Of a stretch of DNA of 64,000 nt, positions 56,312 through 64,000 are shown piece after piece. Source of the stretch: Sphaerochaeta globosa str. Buddy (lineage in GTDB: Bacteria; Spirochaetota; Spirochaetia; Sphaerochaetales; Sphaerochaetaceae); contig NC_015152.1 of the NCBI RefSeq assembly GCF_000190435.1, forward strand, positions 254,458 to 318,457, written 5' to 3'. Below the pieces are notes generated by a model. The model made no database searches, was not told the DNA's origin, and saw nothing but the letters and a program-made list of their open reading frames with translations. Within the stretch, counting starts at the first letter, position 1. Each line of letters starts with the position of its first letter. The position numbers and the translations under genes were made by a program.

Positions 56312-57607
56312 TCAGTTGGCCGTCCACTTGCGCACATCCTGCTTGAGCCACGTGGTGTACTCTTCAAGTGCGATCTTGCCTTCACGCACATCCTGCAGAC
56401 GCCTTTTTGCCTCGTCGCGCCAGGATGAGAACTCGGCCTCGCTCATCGTACCCCGTCTCTGGCGGGCATAGAAGGTCTTGTAGGCGGCGTTGTAGGCCTT
56501 CAGGGCTCCATCCTCCTCCAAAAGCCGTGAAAAGGATTGCCTGGGGCCTATGACATCACAGGGGGCGCTCTCGCCCGGCGCGATGCGGTTGCAGTACTCG
56601 ATGGTGGACTTCTCTGCAATGAAATAACGGCTGCAGTGACGGCAGCTCTTGACCGAGGTGCTCTCGGCTGCCATCAGGCGCACCTCAAGGGCCAGCAGGT
56701 GAGCGAAGTCATTGACTTCATATTCGTTGAACAACGCGACCTCATCACTTTCTTTGGCTTTGTCTATGGCACCCTTCAGGTATCGATCCAGCTCCCCATC
56801 CAACACGACGACATCCCCGTCCAGTTCCCTGAAGGTCTGGGCATGTTCCTTTTTCTCTTTGGTTTCTTGTTGCCATTCGAGGATGTCCTCGGGGCGCTGG
56901 ACGTAGGACTCGATTGAGAGTATCTCGCGCCGGGGTCTGCTCCACGTGAAGCGTTCGGTGAAGATGAGGTCACTTGAGATGCCGCTTGTGTTGAAGACCT
57001 GGCGGTACAGGCGGCAGCGCTCGTCGATGGTCAGCTTGGAGAAACGAGCGGCTGAGGCGTCCAGGATCCAGTACAGCCAGAGCCTGAGCTGCTTCTGCAG
57101 CCGCACCAGGTGCACATGGCCTCCGATCAGGGCTTTCATATCCCGCTTCTCATAGATGCGGTACTGTGCCTCAAGCAGCTCCTGTCGCGGCTTGATGCGC
57201 CCGCGGGCAATACCACAGTGGAAGATGGGATCACACAGGTGTATGGCTGTTTGGAAGTACTGCTCCTTGGTCAGCTCGATACCGCGGTGGATCAGCAATG
57301 CGTTCAGGTAGTCGATGAGCATCGTGGACAGGCTGTCCAGGTACGAGTCGTTTCCCAACAGGGGATGTACCTCGCTCGCCCGATCACACAGCTCTCTTGC
57401 GAGCACCGATTGGATTCCATCTCCGATGCACGCGGCACTTGCCTTGTCGATGCGGCTTTCGAAGAAGGAGGTGAAGGCCTGTTGGAACGGAGCGAGATCG
57501 GCCTCGACAAAATCGAAGAGCTCCTGGTGGTCGCCGCTTTGAAGCACCACATCCCCGTAGGGCGTACAAGCAGAGTATCCCGTCTCTCGCGGCCTGATCA
57601 GCAGCAT
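56312..57607 (-). CDS. DUF6076-type protein with zinc-finger motif
   Basis: 431 residues from ATG 57607 (GGAG 7 nt upstream). Long helical N-terminus; a C-terminal SCRHCSRYFIAEKSTIEYCNR with CxxC...C pattern, followed by PCDVIGPR, resembles the treble-clef-like end of DUF6076 proteins, which are common in phage and ICE regions and uncharacterised. It is the only minus-strand gene in the phage-like region and shares a divergent control region with the early operon, so it may act as a regulator. Confidence 0.65.
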   Translation of the reverse strand: MLLIRPRETGYSACTPYGDVVLQSGDHQELFDFVEADLAPFQQAFTSFFESRIDKASAACIGDGIQSVLARELCDRASEVHPLLGNDSYLDSLSTMLIDYLNALLIHRGIELTKEQYFQTAIHLCDPIFHCGIARGRIKPRQELLEAQYRIYEKRDMKALIGGHVHLVRLQKQLRLWLYWILDASAARFSKLTIDERCRLYRQVFNTSGISSDLIFTERFTWSRPRREILSIESYVQRPEDILEWQQETKEKKEHAQTFRELDGDVVVLDGELDRYLKGAIDKAKESDEVALFNEYEVNDFAHLLALEVRLMAAESTSVKSCRHCSRYFIAEKSTIEYCNRIAPGESAPCDVIGPRQSFSRLLEEDGALKAYNAAYKTFYARQRRGTMSEAEFSSWRDEAKRRLQDVREGKIALEEYTTWLKQDVRKWTAN

Positions 57608-57712
57608 GCACTTCTCCCCCAATCCATAGTATTAACTGGAGGAATGCTCCTCCCTGTCCCGAATGTAGCGTGAGGTGGGGGAGCCTGTCAAGAAAAATCG
57701 AATGTAGAGAGA

Positions 57713-57740
57713 AGTAAAAGTAAAAATGGTACTTTTGACT
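57713..57740 (+). promoter_or_regulatory. Operator-like inverted word in early control region
   Basis: AGTAAAAGT (57713-57721) and ACTTTTGACT (57731-57740) form an imperfect inverted repeat two bases upstream of the -35 box. The same word makes the hairpin at 53477-53504. Confidence 0.5.
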
Positions 57741-57741
57741 A

Positions 57742-57770
57742 TTGACCCGCTATTCCGGTCCTGCTATAGT
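57742..57770 (+). promoter_or_regulatory. Early promoter of the phage replication operon
   Basis: TTGACC (57742-57747) and TATAGT (57765-57770) are exactly 17 nt apart, 60 nt before the first gene of the operon. Confidence 0.8.
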
Positions 57771-57829
57771 AAAGTCGTAAGCTAGAAAATCTATACACAA
57801 CTCACGACATTAACAAGGAGGACCCGTAC

Positions 57830-58291
57830 ATGAACCTACAGTATTGCCCGTCGGTTTGGACGGCCAAGATGGAACTCAGGTCCCTGCAGGATGAGCTCGA
57901 GGGGTGCGTGGGACGCAGGTCCCCCAATCCCATGGGCATGCGCATGGGAGGAGGAACCCACGGAGATCCGACCGGAAGCGCCGCGATCAGGCGCGAGGCA
58001 TTGAGACGGCGGATCGATGGAATGATCGAGCGCTGCGAGACGATCATCGACAGGGCAGAGGATGAGCTTCAGTTGATAGCGGATGCGGAGTTCCGCGCCC
58101 TGCTCAGATGGCGCCATTTCTTTCACCGCTCGTGGCGTGAGATCGCCAGCGAGTATCCCAACCGCCCCTCGGCCGATGCGATCAAGAAACGCTACCAGCG
58201 CTTTTGCACCGAGTATGGCATCGAGGTCAACGATGAGGAGGTCCGCTTGGGAACCTTCGTGAAGGAGGCATATGCCTATGGAGCCTCGTGA
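57830..58291 (+). CDS. Phage sigma-70 region 4-like (ArpU-type) regulator
   Basis: 153 residues, strong AAGGAGG site. N-terminal glycine-rich linker (PMGMRMGGGTHGDPTGSAA), a coiled region (RRRIDGMIERCETIIDRAEDELQLI) and a C-terminal HTH: LLRWRHFFHRSWREIASEYPNRPSADAIKKRYQRF. The WREIA...RY pattern is that of sigma region 4 or ArpU-like late-gene activators in phages of Firmicutes type. It overlaps the primase-helicase gene by 14 nt and probably regulates phage genes. Confidence 0.7.
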   Translation: MNLQYCPSVWTAKMELRSLQDELEGCVGRRSPNPMGMRMGGGTHGDPTGSAAIRREALRRRIDGMIERCETIIDRAEDELQLIADAEFRALLRWRHFFHRSWREIASEYPNRPSADAIKKRYQRFCTEYGIEVNDEEVRLGTFVKEAYAYGAS

Positions 58292-61271
58292 GTATTGCGA
58301 GCTGTTCTTCGGTCCGCTGTCGCCCGATGACAACATCACCCTTTCCTGGCTCGTCGGCAAGCGTTGCCGCAGCAAACGATTCAAACGGAAGGATCTGGAT
58401 GCGTTCGTCGAAAAGGCTCTGAAGCTGGGAGAGCAGCATAACACCTTCTACAGCTGCGCTCCGACGAATCTGCCATTGGAGAGCACCGCCAGGGGATCGA
58501 ACGAGCAGGTGACGGCCATGTTGGCCTTCCATTTCGACATCGACCTGCTCAGCCTGGCCGCCCACGTCAAGCGCGAGCTGCCTGAGAGTGAGGAGGAGAT
58601 CAAGGCCTTCGTAAACGAGGAGCTGCCTAAGCCGACGGCGATCATCTTCAGTGGCCACGGGGTGCACCTTATCTACATCCTCGCCGTACCGATATGCATC
58701 ACCGACGAGGTATCGCGTAGGCGTGCGATCGAGTTGCAGCAGGCGTTCTTCCGCTATGTGAGTGCCAAGGCATCAGAGCGTGGCTGGAAGATCGACAATT
58801 GCAGCGACCTTGCCAGGATGCTGCGCTTTCCCGGTACGATGAACCTCAAGGACAGTGAGCACCCGGTGCGCTGTGAGATAAGGGAGATGGACGGGCATCT
58901 GTATACTTTGGAAGAGCTGAAGCCCTACCTGGTGTTCGCTGATGCCAAAGAAGCCCCTCTGGCCTCGCCAGTGCCCCAGAAGGGTGAAAAGGCGTATCCT
59001 GATGCTCTCGAGGCTTCTCGCATCTATGAAGGGTGTGCTGTCATCAGGGATCTGATGGAGCACCCCGAGAAACAGACCGAGCCGCTATGGAAAGCATCAC
59101 TGGACAACCTTTGCCTGGCATCGGATGGAGTACAGGCGTGCCACGAGTTCAGCCAGGGCTATGGAGGCTATTCGTTCGAGGAGACCGAGCGCAAGATCGC
59201 CCATGCCCTAAAGAGCCGCAAGCCGTGCACGTGTGAGCATTTTCGCACACTCGGTGCCGACTGCCCCGAAGGCGGTTGTGGCGTCAAGGCTCCCATCGTA
59301 TTCGCCCTTCCCACCGCTTGGGATCGGATCCAGAGCCTGCTTGGCCATGAGAAGCTGGATCCGGCGATGTTTCTGGATGAGGGCAATAGGGAGCTGCTGG
59401 CAATTGCGATGGACCGGTATCCCACCGAGTACGCCTATCTGAAGATGAAGCTGAAGAAAGCCGGATTTGGCCTGCGCGATATCGAGCGGGCGGTCAAGCA
59501 GACCAGGGCGCTCCTATACCAAGCGAACGCCGAGGAAGATTTCACCGTTGAATCGTGCGAGATCGAAATTGAGGGCTTGGACCTTGGTGGGATGATGGAT
59601 CCTCCGGGTTACCGTGTGGATATGGAGGAGGGCGTGCGGTCATTCCACGAATTCAAGGGAGAGATGCAGTGCACCGAGTTGTGCAGCCGACCGGTCGTGA
59701 TCACGCGCATCATGGAGAATGTCGACACCGGCTGCGAGCGCATGGAGCTCGCATTCTGGCGTAGTGGCCGCATCAAGCACCTGATCGCACAGCGCTCTGA
59801 GCTGCTGAACAAGAACTCGCTGGTAAAGTATGCGGATACCGGCCTTCCGGTAACCTCGAGCAACAGCGAGGGGATGGTGATGTACTTCAATTCCTTCGAG
59901 GTTGCCAACCAGGAGCTGATCCCGCTCTCGCGCAGCCTGGGTCGCATCGGGTGGCTCTCCGGCTTCAAGGAATTCTATCCCTGTCATTATCAGGGACAGA
60001 TCGTCTTCGAGGATGCCGATCAGGACCTGGTCAAGGCGATCGGTGAGCAAGGCGACTACGAGCTATGGAAACAGACCGCGATGAAACTGAGGGAGAATCC
60101 CATCGCCCGGGCGATGCTGAATGCTGCGGCGGCCTCGGTGCTGCTTGAGCCCTTGAAGCTGAGGATCTTCATCCTGCACAGCTGGTTCTCATCGCGTAGC
60201 GGCAAGACGGCCGCCTTGAAGTTCGCACTCTCCTTCTGGGGGGATCCGATGAAGATGATCGGCAACTTCAACAGTACTGCTGTCGGCTTGGAACGTCGTG
60301 CTGGCATGCTCAAGCACCTGCCGCTGGGAATCGATGAGCTGCAGCAGATGGCACGAAATCTCACCCCGGCGATGGCGGTCTACCAGTTGGGAAACGGTCA
60401 GGGCAAGACCCGGGGCATGAAGAACGGAGGATTGCAGGAGACATTAACCTGGCGAAACAGCATCATGACCACCGGAGAAGAGCCGCTGAGCAGCGAGAAT
60501 TCCATGGACGGGGTGATCAGCCGTGCGATCGAGCTCTACGGGGCCCCGATCGACGACCCCGAGTTCGGCCGCATGGTGCACCAAGTGAGTGAAGCCAATT
60601 ATGGATTCGCCGGAAAGATCTACATCAGGCATCTGATCGACCACGTGATCTCCGAGAAGGGAAAACTGGAATCCGACTACCATGATTTGCGAGCCCGGCT
60701 CAAGGAGGCTTTCGATGCCAAGGATCTGGGCGAAGCAGGGGTGCACCTGGACAGTGTCGCTGTCATGTGTCTTGCCGATCTGTATGGTGCACAGTGCCTC
60801 TATGGCGAAGCAACATTCCCGATTGAGACGATCATCAAGGATGTGATCGATATGGGAGTGGCGGTGCTGGTGAATGTGAAGGAGCAGGAAAAGGAAGACA
60901 GTATCGAACGGGCATGGAGCTTCGTACAGGGGTGGGTGGCCTCCAACCGCAACTGCTTCAAGCCCCATGCCACCCCACGGTATGGAAAACTGGAGAGGGA
61001 TGGGGTGTACATCACCATCAACATCCTCAGGGAGGCTATGGAAAGGGCCGGGTATTCGTATGCCAAATGCGTCAGGGGCTTTGTGGATCGGGATCACCTG
61101 AAACTCTTCCAGGACGGATCGAAAAAGGGCACGCACCAGTGTCAGAAAAAGATCAACGGCGTGAACAACCGAGTGGTGTGTGCCAACATCGAGGTGGGTG
61201 ATGTCGAGGATGATTGCTCGGAATTTCTCGAGGCGGGTGAGAGCTTTTTCACCCGCAAACGGATGGGGTAA
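58278..61271 (+). CDS. Phage primase-polymerase / DUF927-type helicase
   Basis: 997 residues. N-terminal AEP (prim-pol) domain: AFHFDIDLL (DxD, about residue 87), AIIFSGHGVHLIYIL (second motif) and DNCSDLARMLRFPGTMNLKD (third). A PriCT-like linker (ASRIYEGCAVIRDLMEHPEK; CTCEHFRTLGADCPEGGC, possible zinc site) leads to a DUF927 helicase with GRIGWLSGF, Walker A WFSSRSGKTAALKFA (about residue 640) and LPLGIDELQQMA as Walker B. It should start and unwind replication of the element. ATG 58278 is favoured over 58272 (9 versus 3 nt from AGGAGG). Its stop codon lies inside the first word of module E. Confidence 0.88.
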   Translation: MEPREYCELFFGPLSPDDNITLSWLVGKRCRSKRFKRKDLDAFVEKALKLGEQHNTFYSCAPTNLPLESTARGSNEQVTAMLAFHFDIDLLSLAAHVKRELPESEEEIKAFVNEELPKPTAIIFSGHGVHLIYILAVPICITDEVSRRRAIELQQAFFRYVSAKASERGWKIDNCSDLARMLRFPGTMNLKDSEHPVRCEIREMDGHLYTLEELKPYLVFADAKEAPLASPVPQKGEKAYPDALEASRIYEGCAVIRDLMEHPEKQTEPLWKASLDNLCLASDGVQACHEFSQGYGGYSFEETERKIAHALKSRKPCTCEHFRTLGADCPEGGCGVKAPIVFALPTAWDRIQSLLGHEKLDPAMFLDEGNRELLAIAMDRYPTEYAYLKMKLKKAGFGLRDIERAVKQTRALLYQANAEEDFTVESCEIEIEGLDLGGMMDPPGYRVDMEEGVRSFHEFKGEMQCTELCSRPVVITRIMENVDTGCERMELAFWRSGRIKHLIAQRSELLNKNSLVKYADTGLPVTSSNSEGMVMYFNSFEVANQELIPLSRSLGRIGWLSGFKEFYPCHYQGQIVFEDADQDLVKAIGEQGDYELWKQTAMKLRENPIARAMLNAAAASVLLEPLKLRIFILHSWFSSRSGKTAALKFALSFWGDPMKMIGNFNSTAVGLERRAGMLKHLPLGIDELQQMARNLTPAMAVYQLGNGQGKTRGMKNGGLQETLTWRNSIMTTGEEPLSSENSMDGVISRAIELYGAPIDDPEFGRMVHQVSEANYGFAGKIYIRHLIDHVISEKGKLESDYHDLRARLKEAFDAKDLGEAGVHLDSVAVMCLADLYGAQCLYGEATFPIETIIKDVIDMGVAVLVNVKEQEKEDSIERAWSFVQGWVASNRNCFKPHATPRYGKLERDGVYITINILREAMERAGYSYAKCVRGFVDRDHLKLFQDGSKKGTHQCQKKINGVNNRVVCANIEVGDVEDDCSEFLEAGESFFTRKRMG

Positions 61272-61661
61272 CGAAGTAACACCGAATTTTCACATATACC
61301 CATGCTATAGGAGAAAAAAAAGATGAGGGGTGCCACACGCCACGCCACAGGTGGAAATTGGCGGGTGGGAGTATACTTCTTTATTTCCCTATACGAGCAT
61401 ATCGATTATACGTTACTTATGTTACCTATAGGATACCATCAGTATAATTGCTTTCAATAGAATTACATGGACAAGGTAACGTTGTGGTAGCATACCAGCC
61501 TTTCAGAGTTACCTTTTTGGGGATTTGGGCGGCCTGAGCCCCGGTGGCGGAACTCGTGTGGTTTCAGCCCGACTCGGCACGCCATCCGATCCGTCACACG
61601 ACAAAGGCCTTTCCCTGCGGGTAACACCCGATGGTACCGCTGGGGAGGCCTTTTACGTTAC
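61267..61661 (+). repeat. Module E: GGTAAC and GCCAC words after the primase-helicase gene
   Basis: GGTAAC words: GGTAAC (61267), GTAACACC (61276-61283), CGTTAC (61411), GTTACC (61421), GGTAACG (61475-61481), GTTACC (61508), GGGTAACACCC (61619-61629) and CGTTAC (61656-61661), alternating in orientation. A second word, GCCAC, occurs at 61332, 61339 and 61344 with the complement GGTGG directly after. CTATAGGA-type words occur at 61305 and 61427. The whole 61272-61715 gap has no gene. Confidence 0.75.
61603..61654 (+). terminator. Possible terminator of the replication operon
   Basis: AAAGGCC (61603-61609) pairs with GGCCTTT (61647-61653), with an inner CCC/GGG and a CGGG/CCCG sub-hairpin, ending in a TTTT run. 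It stands between the primase-helicase and the DUF7666-like genes and overlaps one GGTAAC word of module E. Confidence 0.5.
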
Positions 61662-61715
61662 GCCTCTGGGGGCACGGACTAATCAACACACACAACAACA
61701 GGAGACAGACACAGT

Positions 61716-62249
61716 ATGTTCATCAAGGCATTCAACAAGGATTTGAAAGGATATGGAGGGTTTCAGTTTGCGGTGGGGGAAACCTACACCACAGAACAGG
61801 AGCACCCCTGGGATTGGTTCCATTATGGGGATAAGGCGAGCACGACGCTTTGCTTTTATCACAAGCCGGACTCACGCTTCTGTGAGGTGCAGCCGCTGGG
61901 CAAGATCTACAAGATGCGCCAGCGCGATTGCATCCGCATCACCGCCCATAGCAGCAACTCACTGAAGATCGTCAGGGAGCTGAGCCGCGACGAGGTATAC
62001 GCCATGCTGCTACAGGAGAATTGCCCGTGGTGGCTCACCAACTGCCTGATGCCGCCGTTTGAGGTGATGGCACAGTACGGCAACCGCATACGCGGCAAGT
62101 GGGTGATCGGGGAGATCATCAAGGATCGTGACGATTTCACCCTCGAGCAGAAATATGCGCTGCTTCCCAAGAAATACCATGCCAAGGCCCGCTACCACGA
62201 CATGACGTTGTCCATTATCAAGCTGCACCAGCAGCGAGCCGGGGCGTGA
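61716..62249 (+). CDS. DUF7666-like phage protein, copy 1
   Basis: 177 residues. MFIKAFNKDLKGYGGFQFAVGETYTTEQ matches the DUF7666 opening (KxFDKDLxCRGxQFEVGKTY), with FCEVQPLG corresponding to the later conserved glutamate strand. A C-terminal helical part has CPWWLTNCLMPPFEVMAQYGN. The family is widespread in phages and of unknown function. GGAG is 11 nt before the ATG. It is paralogous to the next gene. Confidence 0.7.
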   Translation: MFIKAFNKDLKGYGGFQFAVGETYTTEQEHPWDWFHYGDKASTTLCFYHKPDSRFCEVQPLGKIYKMRQRDCIRITAHSSNSLKIVRELSRDEVYAMLLQENCPWWLTNCLMPPFEVMAQYGNRIRGKWVIGEIIKDRDDFTLEQKYALLPKKYHAKARYHDMTLSIIKLHQQRAGA

Positions 62250-62304
62250 TCGAGAAAGGTAGCAGGCTGTAGAACTCACAAATGACCAGGAGGTAAAAAA
62301 GGAT

Positions 62305-62880
62305 ATGTACATCAAGGCATTCGACAAGGATCTGAGGGGGAGCGAGAGCTTTCAGTTTGAGGTGGGCAAGACCTACACGACCAAGGCCGACAATCCGGTG
62401 GTGTGGTTCCATTATGGGGACAAGGCGACCACGGCATTATGCTTCTATCCCAAGGAAGACACACGATTTTGCATCGTCGAGCCGTTGGGGCGGACGCATA
62501 CGCGGTATCATCACCGATGTGTCACGGTGAAAAGCTTTGCCACCGATGCCATCAGGATCGTGAGGGAACTCTCCCATGACGAGGTGTGCCGCTTGCTTTT
62601 TGAGGAGCATTGCCCGTGGTGGCTTGCCAATTACCTGAAACCGCCATTCGAGGTGATGGCAAAGTACGGTAACAGTCTACGCGGAGAACTTGCAGTTAGC
62701 GAGATTCTCACTAAGCGCAGCGATCTTACGGTGGACCAGCATCTGGCCTTGCTTCCGAAGAAGCATCACCTGACTGTGTACAAATATCACTATAGGAAGA
62801 CAATAGCTATGCAAAAGCTGCAATGCGCAGCGGAACCGGCACAACCGACAGTAAACAGTATGGGGGTGGGGGCCCCCTAG
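62305..62880 (+). CDS. DUF7666-like phage protein, copy 2
   Basis: 191 residues, MYIKAFDKDLRGSESFQFEVGKTYTTKA, with RELSHDEVCRLLFEEHCPWWLANYLKPPFEVMAKYGN almost matching the neighbour. Roughly half the residues are shared, so the pair arose by tandem duplication. The upstream spacer CAGGAGGTAAAAAAGG ends in an alternative second site. The stop codon lies inside the GC-run palindrome of module F. Confidence 0.7.
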   Translation: MYIKAFDKDLRGSESFQFEVGKTYTTKADNPVVWFHYGDKATTALCFYPKEDTRFCIVEPLGRTHTRYHHRCVTVKSFATDAIRIVRELSHDEVCRLLFEEHCPWWLANYLKPPFEVMAKYGNSLRGELAVSEILTKRSDLTVDQHLALLPKKHHLTVYKYHYRKTIAMQKLQCAAEPAQPTVNSMGVGAP

Positions 62881-62970
62881 GGGGATCTTAATCTCTAGGG
62901 GGTATGCGCCTTACAACGGGCGGGTCCCCTCACGCGAAAAAACGGCGAATTCGAACGGGGGTATACCCCC
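62861..62970 (+). repeat. Module F: GGGGG/CCCCC palindromes before the terminase gene
   Basis: GGGGGCCCCC (62868-62877), CCCCCTAGGGGG (62873-62884), CTAGGGGGTAT (62895-62905) and the perfect palindrome GGGGGTATACCCCC (62957-62970) share one word, (TA)GGGGG, in both orientations. They span the end of the DUF7666 copy 2 gene and the 120-nt gap to the terminase gene. Confidence 0.7.
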
Positions 62971-63001
62971 CCACTACTATTACAAATGAAGGAGGCCCTG
63001 G

Positions 63002-63556
63002 ATGGCCAAGGACGGAACGAACCGCGGCGGTGCCCAGATCGGCGCCGGTCGCAAACCCAAGGCGCTCGCCGAGAAGATTGCTAACGGCAATCCCGGGGGC
63101 AGGAAATTGAAGATATTGGATCTGAGCAAGGATGCGACGGACCTGGAGGGCTCGGACATGCCTCCGGTGAGGGATTTCATGAAGGAAGCCCAGCGTAGTG
63201 GTCTGGATTTGTGTGCCGAGGAGGTATTCACCGAGACCTACCTGTGGCTGAAGAAACTCGGGTGCGAGGAGCTGATATCCCGCCGGATGCTCGAGGAGTA
63301 CTCCATGTCGGTGGCTCGGTGGATCCAGTGCGAGATGGCCATCAGCCAGTTCGGATTCCTGGCAAAGCACCCCACCACCGGCGCTGCGATTCCCAGCCCG
63401 TATGTCGCCATGTCCCATGCCTTCATGAAGCAGATCAACCAAAGCTGGTATCACATCTACCAGATCGTGAAGGAGAACTGCACCAGGACGATCCCGAGCA
63501 ACAATCCCCAGGACGACATCATGGAGCGTTTGCTCACTTATAATCCACGAAGGTGA
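63002..63556 (+). CDS. Phage terminase small subunit, P27 family
   Basis: 184 residues. The N-terminus GGAQIGAGRKPKALAEKIANGNPG is the P27-family signature, followed by LAKHPTTGAAIPSPYVAMSHAFMKQINQSWYHIYQIV. The protein recognises phage DNA at packaging start. AAGGAGG lies 6 nt before the ATG. The large subunit should follow beyond the window. Confidence 0.88.
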   Translation: MAKDGTNRGGAQIGAGRKPKALAEKIANGNPGGRKLKILDLSKDATDLEGSDMPPVRDFMKEAQRSGLDLCAEEVFTETYLWLKKLGCEELISRRMLEEYSMSVARWIQCEMAISQFGFLAKHPTTGAAIPSPYVAMSHAFMKQINQSWYHIYQIVKENCTRTIPSNNPQDDIMERLLTYNPRR

Positions 63557-63567
63557 TTATCATGCTG

Positions 63568-63633
63568 GTCCTCCCCCGATATTCTCCTGATGGACCAACG
63601 GTCTGTGGTATCGGGTGAAGCGGGGGAGGGGGA
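63568..63633 (+). repeat. Competing C-run/G-run pairings after the terminase gene
   Basis: CCTCCCCCG (63570-63578) pairs with CGGGGGAGG (63621-63629), while CCCGATA (63575-63581) pairs with TATCGGG (63609-63615). The two share bases 63575-63578, so the long pairings compete partly. GACC-AAC-GGTC (63593-63602) lies in the loop. Confidence 0.55.
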
Positions 63634-63686
63634 CTTGCAATTATAGCAAAGCTGAGCGATCAATGCACACTACACGGAGGATGCAT

Positions 63687-63926
63687 ATGGATGAGATGAA
63701 CCGTAAGAGAGTCGAGGTCCTCAGGAAGCAATACCCAAGCGGGTGTATAGTAGAGCTGGTGAGCCTAGACGATGAGCACGCACCTCCCAAGGGTACCAAG
63801 GGTAAAGTAATCCACGTGGATGACATCGGTACTATCCACATTACATGGGAAACCGGTTCGACATTGGGAGTGGTACCGGGGGTCGACATGGTGAAACGCC
63901 TGGACGAAGAAATACCTACGAAATAG
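63687..63926 (+). CDS. DUF4314 protein
   Basis: 79 residues: MDEMNRKRVEVLRKQYPSG, then CIVELVSLDDEHAPPKGTKGKVIHVDDIGTIHITW and STLGVVPGVDMVKRL, the DUF4314 beta-barrel pattern found in phages and conjugative elements. ATG 63687 is 6 nt after GGAGG; an ATG at 63681 is too near it. Function unknown. A short GTGTAT/ATACAC inverted repeat (63926, 63945) follows. Confidence 0.85.
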   Translation: MDEMNRKRVEVLRKQYPSGCIVELVSLDDEHAPPKGTKGKVIHVDDIGTIHITWETGSTLGVVPGVDMVKRLDEEIPTK

Positions 63927-64000
63927 TGTATCTTATTTGCATATATACACTTGCTATATATCCTTCTTTGAGTGATTACTACAGTACGAAGAAAAACACA

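Larger units (their letters stand above)
51909..64000 (+). mobile_element. Prophage or phage-like element, runs past the window
   Basis: Phage functions increase to the right: DinD, sigma-like regulator, primase-helicase, DUF7666 pair, P27-type terminase small subunit, DUF4314 protein, all on the plus strand. No integrase, attachment repeat or tRNA was found, so the left limit is arbitrary; it could also begin near 55.2 or 57.7 kb. The genes are closely spaced and often have strong AGGAGG sites. Confidence 0.7.

Noticed and set aside
60444-61136. 230-codon minus-strand open frame
   Set aside because: It is antisense to the primase-helicase gene and resembles no family.

Overview
The window looks like chromosome of a free-living or gut-type spirochaete, most likely Sphaerochaeta or a close relative. 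This is inferred from the dense sugar ABC transporter operons with divergent regulators, the peptidoglycan/chitin amino-sugar loci, and a phosphonate cluster whose last gene is a nucleotidyltransferase-aminotransferase fusion of the kind known from Treponema. No rRNA or tRNA gene was seen, so the assignment rests on protein content only.

Layout. (1) 1-666: 3' end of a CapD/WbpM-type UDP-GlcNAc 4,6-dehydratase. (2) 0.7-2.4 kb: an ATPase plus small partner, a defence-like pair. (3) 2.7-9.1 kb, minus strand: ROK regulator, binding protein, two permeases, GH20 hexosaminidase and an ATC-hydrolase-like protein, together a GlcNAc-oligosaccharide uptake operon. (4) 9.4-14.2 kb: a genetic scrapyard with a decayed HTH antitoxin, a second ATPase + TOPRIM-like pair, and a higBA toxin-antitoxin locus whose antitoxin gene is split by an IS1595-type element with an 8-bp target duplication. 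(5) 14.4-20.5 kb: binding protein, two permeases, murQ and an amino-sugar kinase, with a divergent RpiR regulator: a MurNAc/amino-sugar salvage operon. (6) 20.5-23.4 kb: orphan AbiEi-like antitoxin, PIG-L deacetylase, small secreted beta-sandwich protein.

(7) 23.8-49.6 kb: a surface polysaccharide cluster led by a promoter, a long leader and a winged-helix regulator. It encodes an initiating sugar transferase, UDP-FucNAc synthesis (three enzymes) with a WbuB-like transferase, UDP-GlcNAc dehydrogenase plus C4-epimerase (UDP-GalNAcA), further glycosyltransferases, Wzy-like polymerase, LicD, pyruvyl transferase and Wzx-like flippase. An ISL3 element interrupts an acyltransferase here. The segment 31.7-45.0 kb is strikingly AT-rich compared with both flanks. 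It is followed by a three-gene 2-aminoethylphosphonate/CMP-AEP pathway, which with LicD predicts a phosphonate-decorated glycan.

(8) 49.8-51.8 kb: IS21-type istB/istA. (9) 51.9-64.0 kb: phage or phage-like element: tandem-HTH regulator, small DUF1413-like proteins, DinD, DUF6076 protein, sigma-like regulator, primase-helicase, two DUF7666-like paralogues, P27-type terminase small subunit and DUF4314 protein; it runs off the window.

The most unusual structure is in region 9. A gene-poor stretch (53.4-55.0 kb), the segment just after the primase-helicase gene (61.26-61.66 kb) and the one before the terminase gene (62.86-62.97 kb) are built from modules. In each module one short word recurs several times in both orientations, often interleaved (a b a' b'), beside TATA-AGGG stretches. 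The word differs from module to module, and two modules share a near-identical 70-nt scaffold. I propose these are origin-like or structured-RNA elements with changing specificities.
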